A DNA stretch of 45,025 nt. Origin: a virus. Below are positions 9,269-18,171 of the stretch, piece after piece (the first letter of the stretch is position 1; the number at the start of each line of letters is the position of its first letter). A model generated the notes under the pieces. It saw nothing but the letters and a program-made list of their open reading frames with translations, had not been told where the DNA came from and made no database searches. Position numbers and translations under genes: made by a program. The stretch is from positions 1-45,025 of the IMG/VR virus record IMGVR_UViG_3300035698_029279, one strand, 5' to 3'.

Positions 9269-9950
9269 TATTACTAAGCCCTTCTTTTAATTTTTTAGCC
9301 ATAGCTAAAGATTTATTACTTATTGAAGCCGGAGACATTTTTAATTTTTTTGCAATATTAGCTTTAGTACTTATGGGACTTCCTCCATATCCAGTAGTTT
9401 GCTCAAAAATATATTTATCATCTTTATTCAAATCATGGTAAACATAATCCATAAACTCTCTAAACTTATCTGAACCCAAAACTCCCGGGTCGAATTCTAA
9501 AAGACCTGTAGAAACTTCTTTTCTTGTTTGTTCTCGCATACGTTTAACTCTAGGTAGATCCCATCCTAAATGCTCCCCTAATTCTTCTAAAGAAGGTTCT
9601 CTTTTAAAATTCTCTGTCAGCTTTTGTTTTGCTTCTTGAAATCTCCCGACTTTTTGTTGTAAAGCTTCCGACATTCTCATTGCTTGTTGTGAAGAATAAT
9701 TTAATCTATTTAATTGTTTTAAATTATTTACAATATGAGTAGATAAAGCTCCTTTATTTGGATCATAATTTTTAATAGCTTGGGCTAAATATACTTTAGC
9801 ATAACTTTTAAGACTATTATCAGCAATAGTACCTTTATATAATCCCATCTGTTGGAAGACTAATCTCTTATACTGAGCCATAACGTTAGCTAAATTTTTA
9901 GCGGAAGGTTCTGCTTTCCATACGTCGTATTCTACTGGATATTTAGCCAT
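9249..9950 (-). CDS. Sigma-70-family RNA polymerase sigma factor
   Basis: I place the start at ATG 9950 (MAKYPVEYD), with GGAG six to seven bases upstream; a longer frame to 10055 lies inside the upstream gene. In the 233-residue product, residues 46-84 match region 2 ('LAQAIKNYDPNKGALSTHI' against the AVEKFDxxRGxxFSTYA type). Residues 97-147 match region 3, with 'FKREPSLEELGEHLGW' (cf. GREPTxEElAexLG). Residues 172-224 match region 4, ending in a helix-turn-helix 'TKANIAKKLKMSPASISNKS'. Region 1.1 is absent, as in group 3 sigmas. The region 2.4 aromatic pattern differs from housekeeping sigma, so promoter preference is unknown. Its partner could be the phage polymerase encoded at 34-41 kb or the host core. 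Location between the hub and wedge genes is unusual. Confidence 0.88.
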   Translation of the reverse strand: MAKYPVEYDVWKAEPSAKNLANVMAQYKRLVFQQMGLYKGTIADNSLKSYAKVYLAQAIKNYDPNKGALSTHIVNNLKQLNRLNYSSQQAMRMSEALQQKVGRFQEAKQKLTENFKREPSLEELGEHLGWDLPRVKRMREQTRKEVSTGLLEFDPGVLGSDKFREFMDYVYHDLNKDDKYIFEQTTGYGGSPISTKANIAKKLKMSPASISNKSLAMAKKLKEGLSNNVRFKS

Positions 9951-9951
9951 T

Positions 9952-11511
9952 TTAATCTCCTCCCCAAAACGTTCCAAACCCACCACTACCAATAACTTGA
10001 AGAACATTGGAATAATTAAAAGTAGGATACAATGGGTTGCCCCTTTCGTCACCACTAAATTGATTAGGATAATTAATAAAATTAAATGCTACATTAGTAG
10101 AAGCAGACGAAGAACTAAAATTATGGGAAACAGAATTAATAAATCCGTAAACATTACTCATTTTAAAAGGGTCTTCAAAAGAGGCAGTTAATCCTGGAAC
10201 TACATCTAACCTTAATCTTAAATTTGCAGATCCAGTTTTTTGTTTACATTGTTCTTTCATTAAAACATATTTAGCATACATGTCAAGTAATTTTTGGGTT
10301 TTTTCTGCAGGTATTTTTTCAAGAACTGGAGGGTTGGTTCCTTTAGATTGAGAACCTTGAGGATTTTTTCTTTTTTTATCTATTACACGTAACCATTCAA
10401 ACAAATTTATAGGATTAACAAAGTGAGCCTTAACACCTGTTAATTTTTCTTGAGGAGTCATCCTAGTATATGAAGGATAACATCCCATAAATGGAAAGGC
10501 TTCTTCCTTATCTCCTTTTTTACTAAGTACTTTAACAGTGGAAGTTGAAGCAACAACACATCTGGTAGGAGCATAAAATGGAGAGTCTGCAATATTTATA
10601 GCAATTATATCCTCTTCAGTAAATATATTATTAGGGGAGTAATTATAAGGGTCCGCTAAAGTAGCTTTTACAGTAATAAATGTTTTGTCCCATATAGTAA
10701 CCATTACCAACCCATAAGCATCTAAAATTTGTAAGAAAAATTTATAAAAAGTTAAAGTAGGATTACTAAATGCCTGAATCGCTAAGGATGTTGCGAAACT
10801 CGACTTATGATCTTCCCAATCTAAAAAATTATCAATCCCAGGAACAAGAACAAGATCATCTATTTCTTTATTAATAACAGAAGATTTACCTTTTACAAGA
10901 CCATATGACTTTAAAGCCATAGTATTTATTTTTCCAATAATAGAATTAGATGATTTTATAGACTCTTCATAAAAATCTACAAAACGATTATACATGTGCA
11001 CTACATTTTTAGAGGTAATTAAAGTTAAACGCAATTTTTCAGCAGCATCTTTGTATTCTTTAGCTCCAGTTGAATACTTTACACTATAATGAATAGAAGG
11101 TCCAGGAATATTATAAGCAGGAGATCCTATAAAAATCCTATCAGATCTAAACATTCCACCAGAACATTGTAAAGAGTAAGAAACACCCCCTACACTTTTA
11201 ATTTGCTGGAAACCTACTAAAAACCCTTTAAAAATAGTTCCAGCATTAATATATCCAAAACGTCCCCCATCTTTTATAGATACTTCGACTTCAGCATAAC
11301 TAGCAGAAGTTGTCATTCCTTGAGGAAATAAAGATTTAAGATACGATAATCCTCGTTCAGTTCTATATACAATCCCTATAGTAGCACGAGACAAACTATT
11401 TATACTAAAACTTACGGAACAAGCACTTATAACACAACCATGGGAGGTTATATCACTTCCTTTTATTTTTACTGATAAATCTATTTTATCTAAAGTAAAT
11501 TTACTAGACAT
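9952..11511 (-). CDS. Putative baseplate hub protein (gp27/gpD-like)
   Basis: 519 residues. The N-terminal 130 residues are beta-rich with 'VSFSINSLSRATIGIVY' and 'GTIFKGFLVGFQQIKSVGGVSYSLQC', the pattern of the tail-tip hub barrel domains seen in gp27/gpD-type proteins (I..G..V.....g.....L.c). A helical insertion (about 160-215) and a C-terminal domain with 'VVPGLTASFEDPFKMSNVYGFINSVSH' (about 440-480) follow, as in hub proteins where a final OB-like module closes the ring. It lies downstream of the tape measure and upstream of the wedge genes, as expected for the hub. The start overlaps the previous stop. A promoter-like sequence lies inside at 10259-10286. Confidence 0.6.
   Translation of the reverse strand: MSSKFTLDKIDLSVKIKGSDITSHGCVISACSVSFSINSLSRATIGIVYRTERGLSYLKSLFPQGMTTSASYAEVEVSIKDGGRFGYINAGTIFKGFLVGFQQIKSVGGVSYSLQCSGGMFRSDRIFIGSPAYNIPGPSIHYSVKYSTGAKEYKDAAEKLRLTLITSKNVVHMYNRFVDFYEESIKSSNSIIGKINTMALKSYGLVKGKSSVINKEIDDLVLVPGIDNFLDWEDHKSSFATSLAIQAFSNPTLTFYKFFLQILDAYGLVMVTIWDKTFITVKATLADPYNYSPNNIFTEEDIIAINIADSPFYAPTRCVVASTSTVKVLSKKGDKEEAFPFMGCYPSYTRMTPQEKLTGVKAHFVNPINLFEWLRVIDKKRKNPQGSQSKGTNPPVLEKIPAEKTQKLLDMYAKYVLMKEQCKQKTGSANLRLRLDVVPGLTASFEDPFKMSNVYGFINSVSHNFSSSSASTNVAFNFINYPNQFSGDERGNPLYPTFNYSNVLQVIGSGGFGTFWGGD
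10259..10286 (-). promoter_or_regulatory. Promoter-like sequence inside the hub gene, upstream of sigma
   Basis: TTGACA at 10286-10281, 16 bases, TTTAAT at 10264-10259. It lies about 310 bases before the sigma-factor start and could give the sigma gene its own transcript. Same hexamers as the promoter ahead of the head genes at 27389-27417. It is in codons and could be chance. Confidence 0.3.
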
Positions 11512-11989
11512 AAATGTTCTCTTTTACTAATAATAATACTACAAGAATAGCTGCAAGTTTATCTATTATAATGGATTCTGAAATTATTTGTTTTAAAGGT
11601 GTCATATAATTATCAGAAATAAGGAGGGAAGCTGCGGTTAATAACTCATTTAATGCTTTTCCTTGTTCAAGACTTTCTACAATCTGATATAAATCTACAG
11701 AGTAACTTGAATTTGCATACTTTTGATTATTAACATCATAAGAATAAGGATTACTAGAAGATAAGTAGCTGGACACTTTAGAATTATAAACTGCTTTAAT
11801 ATAATTATCAACCAAATACCTTTTAAAATTTAAAATTGTAGTATTTTTAAATAATATGTTCTCTACGTTAGTAATATAACTAGGATAATTTACTACTTTA
11901 AATGAAGAATCAATATACTCCGAAAACTCATCAGAAGGCTGAGTGCTTGAAGAAATATTCAGTAATAAATTTCTATAAAAATTCAACAT
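11504..11989 (-). CDS. Tail protein of unknown function, 161 aa
   Basis: Begins MLNFYRNLLLNISSS; Tyr/Asn/Ser-rich and helical, with a very hydrophobic C-terminal stretch ('SIIIDKLAAILVVLLLV', about residues 138-156) that could be a membrane segment or a buried helix. Its ATG overlaps the previous stop (TAATG) and its end overlaps the hub start, so the three genes are translationally coupled. Position between a tube-like protein and the hub suggests a baseplate or tail-tip component. A C-terminal membrane helix would be odd for a structural protein. No family recognised. Confidence 0.6.
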   Translation of the reverse strand: MLNFYRNLLLNISSSTQPSDEFSEYIDSSFKVVNYPSYITNVENILFKNTTILNFKRYLVDNYIKAVYNSKVSSYLSSSNPYSYDVNNQKYANSSYSVDLYQIVESLEQGKALNELLTAASLLISDNYMTPLKQIISESIIIDKLAAILVVLLLVKENIYV

Positions 11990-12480
11990 TACACACCTAA
12001 CATAGTAGCGGGCGGGGACCCTATAAAAGAAACAATTATTAAATTTAAACTAAAATTAATAGTACTATAAGAATCACCAGTTAATCCGAAATTTGTTCCT
12101 TGGGCAATAGCTTTCATTGCGCAATTCCCCGGACCAGAAATTTTTAAAAGCGTACCACTAGAAGCGGCAGAATAAGCTCTTACTCTCTCATATAAATCTA
12201 AGTAATTTGCTTTAAATCCTGGAAAAACAAATTCAGCATCTTGGTTGCCTATAATTCCGGATATAGAAGCATTTCCTGCATTTTTACCAAAAGCATAAAT
12301 ATGTATATGCTCCCCAAAAGCAGAAACTACTTGGATTTTCTCTGAAAAATTAGCGCTAAAATTAGTAAAAATAACTGGGAATACAATATCTTCCCCACCA
12401 GCAGATACTGAAATTACTCCTGTATCTTTTCCAGGTACTTGTAAAACAGCTTTATAACTATTTTCATATACATCAACCAT
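11989..12480 (-). CDS. Tube-like/baseplate protein after the tape measure, 163 aa
   Basis: ATG at 12480 (MVDVYENSY) has GGAG seven bases upstream; the TTG one codon earlier is too close to it. Beta-rich product with 'VFPVIFTNFSANFSEKIQVVSAFGEHIHIYAFGKN' folded over residues 35-70 and 'FSLNLIIVSFIG' near the C-terminus, a strand-turn-strand pattern similar to tail-tube-fold initiator proteins (T4 gp48/gp54 role, gp53-like). The gene directly follows the tape measure, where tube initiators and LysM-type baseplate proteins are usual. No LysM motif is visible. Assignment is by fold impression and order. Confidence 0.5.
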   Translation of the reverse strand: MVDVYENSYKAVLQVPGKDTGVISVSAGGEDIVFPVIFTNFSANFSEKIQVVSAFGEHIHIYAFGKNAGNASISGIIGNQDAEFVFPGFKANYLDLYERVRAYSAASSGTLLKISGPGNCAMKAIAQGTNFGLTGDSYSTINFSLNLIIVSFIGSPPATMLGV

Positions 12481-12638
12481 CAATCGTCTCCATCTTTAAC
12501 TTCTGTAACCTCGTTATCCAAATTATTCTTAACCTGAGTATATAACTCAGGCATACTAGTGTCATGAGAATTAATAATTTTATTTATTAATAAACCTAAA
12601 AAACCTTTTGATGTACTCGGTATAAAATATTTTTTCAT
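12480..12638 (-). CDS. Small gene after the tape measure (52 aa)
   Basis: A 52-codon frame with ATG at 12638 and TGA at 12480-12482, filling the gap after the tape-measure gene. AGGA lies seven bases upstream, and its stop shares a base with the next ATG (TGATG). The product begins MKKYFIPSTSKGFLGLLINK and ends with an acidic tail EVTEVKDGDD. It might be a small tail assembly protein; no family recognised. Both junctions are as tight as those of the larger genes, which supports it. Confidence 0.65.
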   Translation of the reverse strand: MKKYFIPSTSKGFLGLLINKIINSHDTSMPELYTQVKNNLDNEVTEVKDGDD

Positions 12639-12639
12639 T

Positions 12640-14541
12640 TTAGTATCCTGTTAAATTAGGGTTATATTCTACATCACGACCTGTTATTTTATCCATAGTT
12701 TTAAAATGATCTATTTCTGCTTTCCCTTTTGCTATCTTTACCCTACGTTTAGACATAACACCCTCTTCATTACCTATCACAGTATTTCTTATATCCTCAA
12801 CAAAACCAAAGAGCTTCTTAAAAAGTTCTCCAATGTTAAAATCAAACCCAAATTCTTTTATTAATTTTTGTAATACGGGTTCTATATCTTTAAACTGATT
12901 ATTTGCTAATGCATCTTGTTCACCTTGCATAAGTTTTTTAGTTTCATCAGTTAGTTGATTATATATATCATTAAGTTCTGTTTGTTGTTTTTTTCTAGAT
13001 TTATCTCTACCACGGAAACCTCCTTGTAACATATCAGTATACTCACCTGCTAATTGCATCTGTCTTTCACTTAACCCCATACCACCATACATCGCACCAT
13101 AAGCTTTAGTTCTCATATCTCTATTTTTTATATTTTTAAAATCTTCAGATGCTTCAGAAGACATAGATGATATTGACATATTAAGTACATCTCTAGGATC
13201 CATACTACTAAGCATATCCCCTACTGCCATTCCTCCATAATTACTTCCAATTGATCCAGCTATTTGTCTAGAGGTTATATAATCTAACTTGCCCCTGGAT
13301 TCTTTCTGAATTTTCCGTGCTTTAGCTTCTATAGCGGCATTATAATGAGAAGAATTCATAGTCCCTGAAGCAATTATATCTTTAGAAACAGTCCCCTCAC
13401 CTAAAGCTACTGCTGCATGCCTCATATATGAACTTCCAAGATTAACTCCCATAACTCCCATTAACGTTTGAGTAGCGGCAGCGTGCCCTCCAACTCCTGC
13501 AATAGCTTTCTGCATTACAGCATCATTTTTTTGACTATTTAAAAAAATCGTAGTTACAATAGGTAATACTGCTCCAAAGTCTACTAAATCACCCCCTACA
13601 AGCCCAGCATTCATAAGAAGAGGTTTCATTTGTTGAACACTTTCAATAATTTCAGGTATAGATTTTTTTAATCCTGTAGCTAATGCTCCTATACTTTTTA
13701 AAGTTGAAGTTATTTTTTCTGGGTCACTAAATTCAATAGTTCCCTGAGTAAGTTCTTTTAAAGCACTAATAGTTTGTGGTAGATCTTTTGTTCCAAGAAC
13801 TTTTCTCCCCATTCCTAAAGCAGTCATTACTCCCTTTTGGTGGGAAAGAATTCCTTCACTACTAGAATCTTGATTAGATGTATTTAATCCATAACGTAAA
13901 TATAGTCTTTGAAAATTTTCATGATCCGCACCACCAATACCTAAATATTTATTTTCTTTTTCTGATGCCCAATTAGCTAATTTATTAACCCTACTAAAAA
14001 CTCCCCATTCATCCCCTTCTTTATCTAAACTAACTATATTTCCAGATTTATCAAATTTATGTTGCCCTCCATAACCAAACTGAAGTCTTCCTCTTTTATT
14101 CCTTAACAAAAATCTCTCTGATTCATCTAAAGACGCTCTTGTTGCTACATTTCTGTCTTCTCTATCTGTAAGACTATTAAGTATAAAATCTCTACCCTGT
14201 CCAGCCCAACCTCCCATATCAAGAAACTGTTTTTGAGTTCTAGACATTTTTATATCTTGCATTTTATATTGTTCATATATGGGCACTTGTGAAAAAATCT
14301 TTTTCCAAGTATCTGAATATTGTACTTTTTGTAAACTTGATTGTTGTGCATGAGCTAAAGAAGTGGAACTAATCTTAGTTTGCCCACCTAGTAAACTATG
14401 AACCATTCCCGGAGGTGCTGGAGCTTGTCTCATCCATAAAGGAGCGTCTTGACTAGCGCCCATATATGAAGAACCACCTTGTCCTCCAGAAGCAAGTCCT
14501 AACATCTGCATAATCTGCATCAATAAATTTGATTGATCCAT
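12640..14541 (-). CDS. Putative tape measure protein, 633 aa
   Basis: Directly downstream of the two-frame chaperone pair, where tape measures are almost always encoded. Met/Gln/Gly-rich N-terminus, then long helical stretches with many Gln, Lys and Ser, a hydrophobic Ala/Gly-rich segment around residues 300-385 ('AVLPIVTTIFLNS', 'MQKAIAGVGGHAAATQTLMGVMGV'), and a C-terminal basic region. Tape measures typically combine coiled coil and a membrane-active segment. At 633 residues it is short for a long contractile tail; the usual rule of about 0.15 nm per residue would give roughly 95 nm. No peptidase or lysozyme domain is visible. Alternative: another tail-internal protein. Confidence 0.55.
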   Translation of the reverse strand: MDQSNLLMQIMQMLGLASGGQGGSSYMGASQDAPLWMRQAPAPPGMVHSLLGGQTKISSTSLAHAQQSSLQKVQYSDTWKKIFSQVPIYEQYKMQDIKMSRTQKQFLDMGGWAGQGRDFILNSLTDREDRNVATRASLDESERFLLRNKRGRLQFGYGGQHKFDKSGNIVSLDKEGDEWGVFSRVNKLANWASEKENKYLGIGGADHENFQRLYLRYGLNTSNQDSSSEGILSHQKGVMTALGMGRKVLGTKDLPQTISALKELTQGTIEFSDPEKITSTLKSIGALATGLKKSIPEIIESVQQMKPLLMNAGLVGGDLVDFGAVLPIVTTIFLNSQKNDAVMQKAIAGVGGHAAATQTLMGVMGVNLGSSYMRHAAVALGEGTVSKDIIASGTMNSSHYNAAIEAKARKIQKESRGKLDYITSRQIAGSIGSNYGGMAVGDMLSSMDPRDVLNMSISSMSSEASEDFKNIKNRDMRTKAYGAMYGGMGLSERQMQLAGEYTDMLQGGFRGRDKSRKKQQTELNDIYNQLTDETKKLMQGEQDALANNQFKDIEPVLQKLIKEFGFDFNIGELFKKLFGFVEDIRNTVIGNEEGVMSKRRVKIAKGKAEIDHFKTMDKITGRDVEYNPNLTGY

Positions 14542-14545
14542 CTAT

Positions 14546-14938
14546 TTACTTCTTCTTTCTTTTTTGTTCATTCTCTTTTATCATTTTTTTATACTCTATA
14601 GCTGCTTCTTCTCTAGAAGGGAGGGGTTTTAATCCACTATTTAAGTTAAAAGACTTCTTACTAGTGGGTAGGAGAGAATTTTTTTTAGGCTTTTCTAACC
14701 AAGGAAAAGAATTTGACATTAAATTATCAATTATATTTTTATGTAACTTAAAACCTATCTCTTCTGAATAGGATGTAGACACTACTGCCATTACTGAATT
14801 AACATTAGTATTTCTTTTTCTTTCTAACTCATCAAAAATTAATCTTCTTTTTAACATAGAATCTTTTTCAGATATAACTCCCGATACAAACCCCTCAATC
14901 ATTAGTGATCTGTACCGATCTTCCAAAAATCCGGGCAA
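14546..14938 (-). CDS. Tail assembly chaperone, second frame (made by -1 frameshift)
   Basis: 130 codons open in the -1 frame relative to the upstream chaperone gene and overlapping its last 37 bases. In this frame a TAA lies just upstream, so the shift window is only about 14 codons long. No ATG starts the frame: the first candidate is TTG at 14938 with no ribosome-binding site, and an ATG at 14902 overlaps the upstream stop but also lacks a clear site. This layout, a short frame following a first chaperone and preceding the tape measure, is that of lambda gpG/gpGT. The expected fusion spans 15462 to 14546 (about 305 residues). The C-terminus is very basic (EQKRKKK). Confidence 0.7.
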   Translation of the reverse strand: MPGFLEDRYRSLMIEGFVSGVISEKDSMLKRRLIFDELERKRNTNVNSVMAVVSTSYSEEIGFKLHKNIIDNLMSNSFPWLEKPKKNSLLPTSKKSFNLNSGLKPLPSREEAAIEYKKMIKENEQKRKKK

Positions 14939-15462
14939 TCTGCTTTATAAGACAGATAAGAGACTAATCTATTAAACTTATCCACTTGTTGAAAAACAAT
15001 ATCTAATAATTGTTCTGGAATTTTACTTTTTAACATATCCATTCTAGCATCTAAAGGATAAGAAGTTAAAATTATTTTTTGTCCTGTAAATTCTACTGAG
15101 TTAAGCATTAACATTAACTCTTTTTTAGCTACTAAAATCATTTCTTCTGGACCAACTAATACCCCCGCTTTAACTTTTTGAAGATTCTCATCTCTTAACA
15201 ACTCCAATCTCTCTTCCTCGAGAAGGGTTTTAAATTCCACTTTTATTTTTCCATCAAACAATTCTATTGTATGAGTAAACGGAGTATTAAATAAAATACT
15301 TTCCAAAAAAGCATTCTTTTCTATATCAGTAACTTTTACGTCTTCAAAATATTTTTCTACTTCTGTACTTTCGTTTCCTTTTATAATAGATACAACCTCT
15401 TTTTCCTTAGGAATTGAAAATTCAGTCATCCCTTTTTGTTTAGCTTGTTCTTTTTTGTTCAT
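14902..15462 (-). CDS. Tail assembly chaperone, first frame (gpG-like)
   Basis: 186 residues, helical and charged: N-terminal lysine-rich leader, acidic middle, then 'KTLLEEERLELLRDENLQKVKAGVLVGPEE' over residues about 80-110 and a helical C-terminal domain ending DCPDFWKIGTDH. Ends at 14902, in a region overlapping the second chaperone frame. GGAGG sits close upstream of the ATG. Family members keep the tape measure unfolded and recruit tube subunits. The assignment rests on the overlapping two-frame layout ahead of the tape measure and is better supported than residue similarity. Confidence 0.65.
   Translation of the reverse strand: MNKKEQAKQKGMTEFSIPKEKEVVSIIKGNESTEVEKYFEDVKVTDIEKNAFLESILFNTPFTHTIELFDGKIKVEFKTLLEEERLELLRDENLQKVKAGVLVGPEEMILVAKKELMLMLNSVEFTGQKIILTSYPLDARMDMLKSKIPEQLLDIVFQQVDKFNRLVSYLSYKADCPDFWKIGTDH
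14924..14932 (-). promoter_or_regulatory. Probable -1 programmed ribosomal frameshift site
   Basis: On the coding strand the chaperone reads GAT TTT TGG; a -1 slip on the U run gives TTT TTG GAA, joining DCPDF to LEDRYRSLMIEG. It is not a perfect X-XXY-YYZ heptamer (U UUU UGG), so slip efficiency may be low or involve only the P site. A -1 slip must lie between the TAA in the new frame (about 14950) and the zero-frame stop at 14902, and this is the best candidate there. Confidence 0.5.
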
Positions 15463-15474
15463 AAAATCCTCCGA

Positions 15475-18153
15475 TTAAATAACTGGCTTAGTTCTAAAAT
15501 TTTGATCTTTAAGTTTTATTTTATCATATTCTCCTCCTGCATTAACAGTAGTCCCATCCGTTACTACAGTATATCTATCTATATCAAAACCTGGGAAAGG
15601 GTAGGTATCATATGTTACAGAAGGTCCTGTTACATAAATTTCTGAAGTAATAGAGGTTTTTCCATATTTAGTAAGTTCCCATGAAGCTGCTTTAGTAAGT
15701 ACTTTTTGCCACGCCCCATCTATAGTATATTTACATATAAAATCTGCTTGATACATAAATGCAAATAATCCCAATTCTGGGTAAGGAGGTTCACATTCTA
15801 TTTCAAGAGCGGTAACACTTTCAAAATAACCAGGCGCTGCATAAGTAGTTGCTGGTGGAGCTATCTGAGGTATATTACCTAAAATTAAAGTAGTTAACGG
15901 AAGTTCTAAAGTTTTAGGGGCAGAGTATACATTCTCAGGGTTTAAACTAACAAAAGAACCATCCCCAGCTCCTTCAGAAGAAAAAGCTACTTGTAACGCA
16001 TAATTAGAATATATATACCCATAATGAAAATGATTAGCTCTAGAGTAGGGAGTGAAATACCCGTAGTCTACTGTCCTGTCTTGAACCACTGATATTGTTC
16101 CTTTAACACAAGTCCAGGCATCTAAAGTAAATATATTATTAGGATAATCTGAAATTCCAAAAATTGGATCTTGAACAGGATCCCAATATTTAATCCCACT
16201 ATCATTTCCTTCATATTGAAGACAAACATTTCCTGTAGCAGAAGGCGCTCCAGCAACTGGGGTTGGATTTAATTTAGCCGCTTGTAAAAATATATTTCCA
16301 GCTAAAACCTTAAAATCTTTTAACTCTCCTGTATCAGTATCTTCACAAATCATACAGAAATCACCTTCTGCTCCAGAAGCATACACCATCTTACAAGAAT
16401 CTATACCTACAAAACTATCATCACCTTTAGCTCTAATTACTACTCCGTGAGATATTTGACTTTCCCCATCCCAAACTTTATTTATTGCAGAAGCTCCAAA
16501 ACCTCCATGAGTAGAAACACTTCCTGAAGCTCCAGAACCTATATTATCTGCCTTACTCTCAAGTAAAATCCCAGCATCTTCTGCTAACATAAGAATATCT
16601 CTTTTAGCATGGATTTTTACACCATACGTATCTGCTGTTAAATTCACATTTCCTTTTGCCCTATTACTTATATCATTGCCAGCTACAGCAGTAATATTAT
16701 TTCCTGCTTCCATTTCAATATTATTAGATGCTTTAATACGAATATTTCCATTAACCATTTCTATAGAGGAACCCCATTTATCTTCAAGATAAATAGAACC
16801 ATCTTTTCTTAAATGTAATTTCTGTGTTTTAATATTCTCTTTAAGATCTTCGGGATTAATTTTCCACTTTTCAGGTTGCTGTTTATATCTTTCCATTGAT
16901 TTAGAAGAATGAAGATAAGTAGAATACTTAGCAGAATTTAATCCTTCTCCTGCAACCTTTACCCCCAATACTTTAGCTTCAGAAGGGACCCAGTCAGCTA
17001 CTGTATCATAATTTTTTTTATCGTCTTCAAAATAATTTTTTAATTTAATAGGGGGATTAATTTTTTCAGACTTCTCAAAAAGAAGTTCTTCAGTAGATCT
17101 AACATTTATCCCACCATCAGTATCTATACTAATTTCAGCTACACCTTCAAAAGGTTTTGTTAAAACAGACATCTCTTCAGATGCTCTTTTAGTAACCCAC
17201 AATTTAAATTGCCCTGCTATATATCCATAATGAACTATTAAATTTGAATTTATAACTGGAATTTTTGTTAACTCAGCAAAATAAGAATCATCACCTACCT
17301 TTGGTGTACTAAATTTTATAGTGGATTGTAATTCTTCTCCACTAAGAAGATTATAATTTTCTTGTATTTCAGCAGCAATAGGTATTTTAAGATCATTTAA
17401 ATTGGGGTATAAAGGTATAAGAGAAAAATCAGAGTTACCAGTTTTACCAAAACCCCCACCTAATGTATCTAACCATATAGAAGAAATCTCAATAATACCA
17501 CTAGTTCTTCCTTCATCATTAAAATTAAGATGTTGTCCTGTTGCATTATAATGTTCATAGGTATTACTACTTATACGAACTAAATCATCTATAGACATAC
17601 ATTCCACACTACAAAAAGAAGAAGCGAAAATAGAAACTAATCCCCCTCTTAATACTGATAAACCTACACCATCATCATTAACAATATATTTATCTCCAGG
17701 ATACAAATCTAATGGTCTACCATCGTCCGCAATTTTTCCAACTTTATCTTCATCATAAGCTTGATAAGTTTTAAAATTATTTAAATTAAATTCCGGACCA
17801 TAAGACCAATGATAGGATAAAGCTTCAGAATTAAAAAAAGGAAGAGCGCCTATAATATAAGTAACTCCTGTTTCATTTGTAACAAATAATACAGCAGAAC
17901 CTTCTACAGGTACTGTAGTATTAAAAAGCCCATAAGCAGCATTGTGAGTTGTAGCTGACCATGAAGCATAGTATACTGCCCCACTAAAAAAACAAGAAAT
18001 AATAACTATACCAGTATTGGGTTTAACCTCAAGTATTACTCCTTGTCTTATAGTTCCTGAAAACTCCATAGCTTTAGAAGCTACATGCAGAATATCAGTG
18101 GTCATTATTTTTGTAGGATCTGCTCCCAAATATCCATGTCGTAAATCAACCAT
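15475..18153 (-). CDS. Baseplate spike/needle protein (gp5/VgrG-like)
   Basis: 892 residues. Residues about 33-107 form an OB-like module ('GVILEVKPNTGIVIISCFFSG', then 'PVEGSAVLFVT'), as at the head of gp5/VgrG proteins. Residues 446-535 show the regular short-strand repeats of a triple beta-helix needle: 'DGSIYLEDKWGSSIEM', 'NGNIRIKASNNIEMEAGNN', 'GNVNLTADTYGVKIHAKRD'. The C-terminal 330 residues are a beta-rich extension, possibly a decorating or tip domain. It would puncture the envelope when the sheath contracts. It is unusually placed between tube and chaperone rather than after the hub. No lysozyme motif is seen. Confidence 0.7.
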   Translation of the reverse strand: MVDLRHGYLGADPTKIMTTDILHVASKAMEFSGTIRQGVILEVKPNTGIVIISCFFSGAVYYASWSATTHNAAYGLFNTTVPVEGSAVLFVTNETGVTYIIGALPFFNSEALSYHWSYGPEFNLNNFKTYQAYDEDKVGKIADDGRPLDLYPGDKYIVNDDGVGLSVLRGGLVSIFASSFCSVECMSIDDLVRISSNTYEHYNATGQHLNFNDEGRTSGIIEISSIWLDTLGGGFGKTGNSDFSLIPLYPNLNDLKIPIAAEIQENYNLLSGEELQSTIKFSTPKVGDDSYFAELTKIPVINSNLIVHYGYIAGQFKLWVTKRASEEMSVLTKPFEGVAEISIDTDGGINVRSTEELLFEKSEKINPPIKLKNYFEDDKKNYDTVADWVPSEAKVLGVKVAGEGLNSAKYSTYLHSSKSMERYKQQPEKWKINPEDLKENIKTQKLHLRKDGSIYLEDKWGSSIEMVNGNIRIKASNNIEMEAGNNITAVAGNDISNRAKGNVNLTADTYGVKIHAKRDILMLAEDAGILLESKADNIGSGASGSVSTHGGFGASAINKVWDGESQISHGVVIRAKGDDSFVGIDSCKMVYASGAEGDFCMICEDTDTGELKDFKVLAGNIFLQAAKLNPTPVAGAPSATGNVCLQYEGNDSGIKYWDPVQDPIFGISDYPNNIFTLDAWTCVKGTISVVQDRTVDYGYFTPYSRANHFHYGYIYSNYALQVAFSSEGAGDGSFVSLNPENVYSAPKTLELPLTTLILGNIPQIAPPATTYAAPGYFESVTALEIECEPPYPELGLFAFMYQADFICKYTIDGAWQKVLTKAASWELTKYGKTSITSEIYVTGPSVTYDTYPFPGFDIDRYTVVTDGTTVNAGGEYDKIKLKDQNFRTKPVI

Positions 18154-18171
18154 GTTTTTGAAAACCCTTCA

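Noticed and set aside
9951-10055. Longer N-terminus for the sigma factor
   Set aside because: The extra 35 residues lie inside the hub gene and are a hydrophobic shadow; the ATG at 9950 has a proper ribosome-binding site.
14701-14735. TTGACA on the plus strand as promoter
   Set aside because: No acceptable -10 at 16-18 bases and no plus-strand gene follows; same for matches near 5825 and 23145.
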